Positions 59,220-64,000 of a DNA stretch of 64,000 bases are shown here, piece by piece. The stretch's first letter is position 1; every line of letters begins with the position of its first letter. The stretch is taken from positions 62,001 through 126,000 of the forward strand of contig NZ_BPQD01000016.1 in NCBI RefSeq assembly GCF_022179065.1, read 5' to 3'. The notes under the pieces were generated by a model. The model saw nothing but the letters and a program-made list of their open reading frames with translations. It was not told the origin of the DNA and searched no databases. This DNA is from Methylobacterium adhaesivum. Lineage in GTDB: Bacteria > Pseudomonadota > Alphaproteobacteria > Rhizobiales > Beijerinckiaceae. The position numbers and the translations under genes were made by a program.

Positions 59220-61069
59220 CGTCCGTCCACCTGGGTCGCGTGATAGGCGCCGAGCTTCACCATGAGGGGGAAGGGCTTCGCGGGCGGCTCGAATTGTGGC
59301 GGCAGGCCGAGGATCGGGGCGACGCGCTCGATGACGCGGCCCGTCACCACGCCCGAGTTCCAGGCGGCGGTGGCGTAGGAGCCGGATTCCGCCGCCACGG
59401 CCTGGGGCTCGTCCATGATGGTGACGAAGAGGTATTTCGGCTTGTTCATGGGGGCTGCGGCCATGAAGGTCGTGAACAGTCGGTTCTTCACGTAACGCCC
59501 GTGGATCACCTTTTCGGCGGTGCCGGTCTTGCCGCCGACGTAGTAGAGCGGGATCGAGGCCTTCTTGGCCGAGCCCTCCACGGCGTTGAGGCGCATGATG
59601 AAGCGCATGGCTTCGCTCGTCTCGGGCTTCAGCACGCGCGTCGCTTTCGACAGGGCCTCGGCCTCGGTGGTCTTGAGGAAGGTCGGCACCATCAGGTTCC
59701 CGCCATTGGTGATGGCGCCCACTGCCGCCGCCGCCTGGATCGGCGCCACGGCGAGGCCGTGCCCGAACGCGATGGTGATGGTGTTGATCTCGGTCCACCG
59801 CGGCGGAACGATGGGCTCGGCGCTCTCGGGCAGTTCCGTCCGCATCCGGTCGGTGAGGCCCATCTTCTTCAGGAATGCCTTGTGGCCGGGCACGCCGATG
59901 CCTAGCGCCATCTTGGCCGAGCCGATGTTCGAGGAGTGGGTGAACACCTCCGGCATCGTAATGACGCGGTTGGTGCCGTGATATTCATGGATCTTCTGGC
60001 GGCCCCAGTTCAGCACGCCGCCCCGGGTGTCGAACGTCGAGTTGACGTTGTACTTGCCGGAATCGAGCGCCATGGCCAGCGTCATCGCCTTGAAGGTCGA
60101 GCCCATCTCGTAGACGCCGACGTTCATGCGGTTGATGCGATCGGGCGAGAGGGCATCGGCCGGGTCGTTGGGGTCGAAATCCGGCAGGGAGGCCAGGGCG
60201 ATCACCTCGCCGGTGTTCACGTCGAGGATCATGCCGGCGGCGGCCTTGGCACTGAAGTGCTCGATGCCCCAGGCGAGTTCGTCGCGGAGCGCGAACTGTG
60301 CCCGCAGGTCGATGGAGAGCTGCACCGGCTGGAGGTCGGTCTGCTTGGCCACGAGGCCGAACTCGTTGAGCGCCTTGTTGCCCTGCCGGTCGATGTACTT
60401 CTCGATGCCCGCGATGCCGACATTGTCGAGGTTGGTGATGCCGAGGATGTGAGCGGCCGCGACCCCGTTGGGATAGACGCGCTTGTGGTCAGGCAGGAAG
60501 CCGATGCCGGGAATGCCGAGACGGTGGACCTCCGCCTGCTGCTTCGGAGTGATCTCGCGCTTGACCCAGACGAACCCCTTCTCCTTGCCCGTCGATCCGA
60601 GGCGTGCCGAGAGCTTGGTGCGCAGTTCGTTGGCGTTGAGCCCCGGCAGGACGGCGGTGAGGAGTTCCACCGCCTCGTCCTTGTCGGCGATGTTGCGCGG
60701 CTCGGCGAAGACCGAGACGGTGCGGATGTCCGTGGCCAGGATCTCGCCGTTGCGGTCGACGATGTCGGGCCGGATCGCCGTGGTGGCGGCCGCCGCGACG
60801 CGCTTGTCGGAATTGTCCGTTTCGGGAAACGCCGCGAGGTAGACGAGGCGCACGCCAATGGTCGCGAACACGGCGGCGAAGCCGAGGCCGACGAGCCCGA
60901 CGCGGGCGTAGCTCCGCTCGATCGCGAGGTGGAACATCGCCCGGATCAGGGCAACGGCGCGGTTGGCGCGGGGCGCGGGCGGGGCTTCCGGCATCGGGGA
61001 TTCGACGGCGGGCGCGTCCATCACCTCGGCTTCGTTCAGCGCGGGGTCCGGAAGTACGTCTTGCGACAC
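59216..61069 (-). CDS. ftsI: Peptidoglycan transpeptidase FtsI (PBP3)
   Basis: A 617-residue protein from GTG 61069, with GAGGT 8 nt upstream. A cytoplasmic, acidic/Pro-rich N-terminus precedes one membrane span (about 57-79). The pedestal domain includes RPDIVDRNGEILATDI. The transpeptidase domain has SxxK at S324-K327 (GSTFKAMTL), SxN at S379-N381 (THSSN) and KTG at 515-517 (GGKTGTAEK). It crosslinks septal peptidoglycan with FtsW in the divisome. Length is slightly above E. coli PBP3 (588) because of the longer N-terminus. Confidence 0.96.
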   Translation of the reverse strand: MSQDVLPDPALNEAEVMDAPAVESPMPEAPPAPRANRAVALIRAMFHLAIERSYARVGLVGLGFAAVFATIGVRLVYLAAFPETDNSDKRVAAAATTAIRPDIVDRNGEILATDIRTVSVFAEPRNIADKDEAVELLTAVLPGLNANELRTKLSARLGSTGKEKGFVWVKREITPKQQAEVHRLGIPGIGFLPDHKRVYPNGVAAAHILGITNLDNVGIAGIEKYIDRQGNKALNEFGLVAKQTDLQPVQLSIDLRAQFALRDELAWGIEHFSAKAAAGMILDVNTGEVIALASLPDFDPNDPADALSPDRINRMNVGVYEMGSTFKAMTLAMALDSGKYNVNSTFDTRGGVLNWGRQKIHEYHGTNRVITMPEVFTHSSNIGSAKMALGIGVPGHKAFLKKMGLTDRMRTELPESAEPIVPPRWTEINTITIAFGHGLAVAPIQAAAAVGAITNGGNLMVPTFLKTTEAEALSKATRVLKPETSEAMRFIMRLNAVEGSAKKASIPLYYVGGKTGTAEKVIHGRYVKNRLFTTFMAAAPMNKPKYLFVTIMDEPQAVAAESGSYATAAWNSGVVTGRVIERVAPILGLPPQFEPPAKPFPLMVKLGAYHATQVDGR

Positions 61070-61074
61070 GGGTG

Positions 61075-61506
61075 CTACCTCGAAGCCGTGGTCGGGGTCT
61101 TGGTGGTGGTCGTGCGGGTCGTGGTGGTGCGCGTCGTGATCGAGCCCGTCGTGCGCGGCTCGTTCACGCCGGGCTTCTCCTTCGGGGTCGCCGTCGCGGC
61201 GAGCAGGCGGCCGATCTCGTCGCCGCGATCCGGGCGATCGGGAAGGTCGGACAGGCGCCCGAGATGGGCCGTGCCGATGGGCTCGAGGGCGAGATGGCGC
61301 TCCACCGCCTTCTGGAGGCGGTCGGGCCGCGTGAGGAGCTGCCACTCGGCGCGCAGGACCGCGATGGCCTGGCGCTCGCGATGGAGCTGGGTGCGCGCCT
61401 TCGAGACCTGACCGGCCTGGTACAGCGTGTCGTACTTGATGGAGTAGGCGTAGATCGCCGAGCCGATGAGGCCGAGGACCGCGAGGACGTTCAGCAGACG
61501 GATCAC
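61075..61506 (-). CDS. ftsL: Cell division protein FtsL
   Basis: A 143-residue protein between rsmH and ftsI. Residues 2-22 ([20 protein letters not shown]) are a membrane span, and residues 28-65 form a coiled coil with [20 protein letters not shown]. The tail of about 65 residues is unusual: it ends in a low-complexity Thr/Arg/Lys series ([20 protein letters not shown]). FtsL with FtsB and FtsQ activates FtsWI. It overlaps rsmH by ATGA. Assignment by position and topology. Confidence 0.88.
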   Translation of the reverse strand: MIRLLNVLAVLGLIGSAIYAYSIKYDTLYQAGQVSKARTQLHRERQAIAVLRAEWQLLTRPDRLQKAVERHLALEPIGTAHLGRLSDLPDRPDRGDEIGRLLAATATPKEKPGVNEPRTTGSITTRTTTTRTTTTKTPTTASR

Positions 61507-62546
61507 CGGCGCGCGCTCCTGCCTGTCCGCTCCGGCAAGGCCGCGAGGGTTTCGATGACGGCCAGGGGCGCGGGCGCGGGCGCGTCCGTGCGTTCCACGG
61601 CGCGCAGCTTGGCCGAGCGGGCGCGCGGGTTGGCGAAGGTCTCGGAGTCGGTCGGCAGCACCGGCCCCTTGGTCACGGCGGTGAAGCTGCGGGGCGCGGG
61701 CGTCTCGAGGCTCGGCAGATGGCGCGAGCCCTGCGCGGCCCGGCCGCTGCGGGCCGAAAAGAACTGTTTGACGATGCGGTCTTCCAGGGAATGGAAGGTG
61801 ACGACGGCGAGCCGCCCGCCGGGGCGCAGGATGCGCTCGGCCGCGTGCAGCGCCTGGACGAGTTCACCGAGTTCGTCGTTCACGGCGATGCGCAGGCCCT
61901 GGAAGGTCCGGGTCGCCGGATGGATGCCGCTCGCCGGATCGGCCCAGACCACGCTGGACACGACCTCGGCGAGCGCCGCCGTGGTTTCGATACGGCCCTT
62001 GCGGCGCGCTTCCACGATGGCGCGGGCCACGGCCCGCGAGCGGCGCTCCTCACCGTAATGGTAGATGATGTCGGCGAGTTCACCTTCCTCCGCCTCGTTG
62101 ACGAGGTCGGCGGCGCTGCGCCCGGCGCGCTCCATCCGCATGTCGAGGGGGCCGTCGTGGCGGAACGAGAAGCCGCGCTCCGCCTGATCGATCTGCATGG
62201 ACGAGACGCCGATATCGAGGACGACGGCATCGGCCTGGGGATGGCCGGCGTTCCGCACGCAGGCATCGAGGGTACCGAAACGCCCCGGAACGAGGGTGAG
62301 CCGGCCCTGCGCGGCCGCCACGAGGGGCGCCCCATCGGCGATGGCGCCGGGATCGCGGTCGATGGCCAGCACGTGAACGGACGGATCGACGCTCAGCATC
62401 GCGCGGGTGTAGCCGCCGGCCCCGAAGGTGCCATCCACCGCCAGCGTGCGGCCCGGCAGATCGAGGGCGGTGAGCACCTCGGCGAGCAGGACTGGAACGT
62501 GCGGCGCCCCGTCGCTCGGGGGCCGGGCCTCGCGCACGCGCTTCAT
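61503..62546 (-). CDS. rsmH: 16S rRNA (cytosine1402-N4)-methyltransferase
   Basis: A 347-residue protein from ATG 62546. [20 protein letters not shown] and [20 protein letters not shown] form the SAM site; [30 protein letters not shown]-type residues mark the family, and [20 protein letters not shown] and [20 protein letters not shown] are the C-terminal signatures. It methylates C1402 in the ribosomal P site. It is the first gene of the cluster here, since no mraZ is found upstream. GGAG lies 9 nt before the ATG. Confidence 0.96.
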   Translation of the reverse strand: MKRVREARPPSDGAPHVPVLLAEVLTALDLPGRTLAVDGTFGAGGYTRAMLSVDPSVHVLAIDRDPGAIADGAPLVAAAQGRLTLVPGRFGTLDACVRNAGHPQADAVVLDIGVSSMQIDQAERGFSFRHDGPLDMRMERAGRSAADLVNEAEEGELADIIYHYGEERRSRAVARAIVEARRKGRIETTAALAEVVSSVVWADPASGIHPATRTFQGLRIAVNDELGELVQALHAAERILRPGGRLAVVTFHSLEDRIVKQFFSARSGRAAQGSRHLPSLETPAPRSFTAVTKGPVLPTDSETFANPRARSAKLRAVERTDAPAPAPLAVIETLAALPERTGRSARR

Positions 62547-62943
62547 CGCCCCGCTCCGGCAGGGAGGGAGCTGTGGGAGGACAAGCGGAGCGTCGAAGAC
62601 GCGACGGGGATGGATCCGCGCATGCGTCCCTTCCAGGTGTCGGGGCCGCCGTGAGGCGGAACGGAGAGACGGGGCATCGTCGGCGCGGCGCCGAGCGCAA
62701 CCGCTCGCACGAACGCCGCCCCGACGGTCTCGGGCTGCGTCCGTCGATCCGAAAATCGCCGTTGACGGGATGAATCGGGGTACCATGGGCCTCTGAGCGC
62801 CGTCAACGAACGGGCCCGCACGCGATGGGCCCGGTTCGATCAGACCTCAGCAAGGTTAACCGAGGGTAAGTTTTTCGACGCGAAGGCACGCTCATCGCGG
62901 GCCGAATCGGCCCGGGGCGAACCCCCGCAGATCGGAAGAACTG
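62547..62943. other. Leader of the division cluster, no gene seen
   Basis: This stretch of nearly 400 bp lies between rsmH and rnpB, both read leftward. It should hold the promoter of the rsmH-ftsL-ftsI-mur operon. I searched it for mraZ on both strands and saw nothing that resembles it. An AT-richer segment with AAGGTTAACCGAGGGTAAG is at 62851-62870. The sequence right after rnpB shows no good intrinsic terminator. Confidence 0.5.
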
Positions 62944-63358
<415 letters not shown>

Positions 63359-63519
63359 GGGGGGGATGTGCGCCGCGGATCGTCGCGAGGTCAAGCCGGC
63401 GATTGCCTCCGCCCGCGCCATGACGGGATTTTCGGCAAGCGATTGCGCGCTCGGGCGCCGGGCCTAGATTTTCGGGTTGGGAGGGTGCGTGTGAGCTGCC
63501 GTCCCGACCGGAGGTGACC

Positions 63520-63696
63520 ATGGCGACGGATGAGACGGCCTGGACTCTCGAGAAGGTTCAGGAATTGCGAACGCTGGCCCGCGAGCGGCTACCGGTCTCG
63601 GTGATCAGCCTGAGGCTCAAACGGCCCATCGAGGCCGTATCGGCCAAGCTCGCCCAACTCGGCATCACGCCGGCCCCCGAGATCGGCGCCGGCTGA
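63520..63696 (+). CDS. Small protein with SANT/GcrA-like helix-turn-helix pattern
   Basis: A 58-residue protein from ATG 63520, with GGAGGTGA just upstream (GTG at 63514 is an alternative start). ATDETAWTLEKVQELRTLAR followed by ERLPVSVISLRLKRPIEAVS and KLAQLGITPAP shows the three-helix pattern W-T-x(4)-L...A...S...I...L.R...AV..K...LG of small SANT-like or GcrA N-terminal DNA-binding proteins, common in Rhizobiales. It might be a regulator; its targets are unknown. Divergent from rnpB. Confidence 0.8.
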   Translation: MATDETAWTLEKVQELRTLARERLPVSVISLRLKRPIEAVSAKLAQLGITPAPEIGAG

Positions 63697-63728
63697 GGGC
63701 GTGGTTCGGTCGGGCTCGACACAACCTC

Positions 63729-63768
63729 AAAAAAGGCATCGGGCCGGATGCGCGATCCGGCCCGATGC
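63729..63768 (-). terminator. Terminator after the glyoxalase gene
   Basis: A perfect 14-bp stem (63736-63749 with 63755-63768) around a 5-nt loop, followed on the - strand by T6 (A6 at 63729-63734 on +). It ends leftward transcription of the glyoxalase gene; in the + direction it lacks a T-run but may still slow transcripts from the 58-residue gene. Confidence 0.88.
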
Positions 63769-63777
63769 AGCGGCAGG

Positions 63778-64000
63778 CTACCAGGAGCCGGTGTTCTCCA
63801 TGGACGCCCACGGCTCCTGCGGCGGCTTGGCCTCGCCCTTCTGCAGCAGCTCGATGGAGATCCCGTCGGGCGACTTCACGAAGGCCATGTTGCCATCGCG
63901 CGGGGGGCGGTTGATGGTGATGCCGGCCGCCTGCAGCTTGGCGCAGAAGGCGTAGATGTCATCGACCTCGTAGGCGAGGTGGCCGAAATTGCGCCCGCCC
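63778..64000 (-). CDS. gloA: Lactoylglutathione lyase (glyoxalase I), 3' part
   Basis: The last 74 codons are visible; the start lies beyond the window. The sequence [20 protein letters not shown] contains the H of the metal site (GHLAYEVDD), and later [17 protein letters not shown] has the second metal ligand Glu in the strand I-E-L. The end ([12 protein letters not shown]) is the extended tail typical of alphaproteobacterial GloA. The enzyme converts the methylglyoxal-glutathione hemithioacetal to lactoylglutathione. The gene is followed by a strong terminator. Confidence 0.9.
   Translation of the reverse strand, partial: GGRNFGHLAYEVDDIYAFCAKLQAAGITINRPPRDGNMAFVKSPDGISIELLQKGEAKPPQEPWASMENTGSW

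Noticed and set aside
62543-62821. mraZ upstream of rsmH
   Set aside because: The only - strand frame here is Arg/Ser/Pro-rich, overlaps the rsmH start and has no resemblance to the two AbrB-like repeats of MraZ.

Overview
The window is high-GC alphaproteobacterial DNA. A ubiquinol-cytochrome c chaperone gene beside plsX-fabH-ihfA-merR, a type A RNase P RNA, a bacteriophytochrome and an HWE-family sensor kinase all fit the order Rhizobiales/Hyphomicrobiales. A Methylobacterium-like genome is my best guess from gene content and order; it was not tested by any search.

Bases 1 to about 29,980 are the right-hand part of a prophage. The left end, with terminase, the integrase and the intact attachment site, lies outside the window. 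The late genes run on the + strand. A lambda-type head module comes first: portal, S49 protease with a nested scaffold start, decoration protein, capsid and joining proteins. A P2-type contractile tail module follows: V, W, J, I, fibre genes, sheath, tube, E/E', tape measure, U, X, D. Neighbouring genes mostly overlap by 4 bp or sit a few bases apart. A lysis cassette (GH108 muramidase, two holin-like proteins, a spanin-like protein) and a helix-turn-helix/metallophosphoesterase fusion follow. Accessory genes break the late operon on the opposite strand: a strikingly AT-rich DUF4238-like gene at 23597-24547, a small exported protein at 27767-28246, an HTH protein at 28401-28742 and a 78-residue protein at 29500-29736. 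The right end is marked by a 50-nt 3' fragment of a tRNA-Pro(GGG) gene (29931-29980), read as attR.

From 30,000 on the DNA is host chromosome, mostly read from the - strand: the prkA-yeaH-spoVR stress operon; a small exported protein; the operon Cbp3-like chaperone - yceD - plsX - fabH - ihfA - merR; bamE on the + strand; an HWE sensor kinase coupled to a HAD phosphatase; an Old Yellow Enzyme; a bacteriophytochrome - response regulator - hybrid kinase operon; the proton-pumping pyrophosphatase hppA; and an O-antigen ligase-like membrane protein. The division/cell-wall run rsmH-ftsL-ftsI-murE-murF-mraY-murD comes next, preceded by rnpB. The window ends with a small DNA-binding-like protein and a partial glyoxalase I gene.

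The least explained material is in the prophage: the AT-rich DUF4238-like moron, the HTH-phosphoesterase fusion, the hendecad-repeat tail fibre, the sheath with an inserted domain, and the cluster of small orphan genes separated by strong terminators next to attR.
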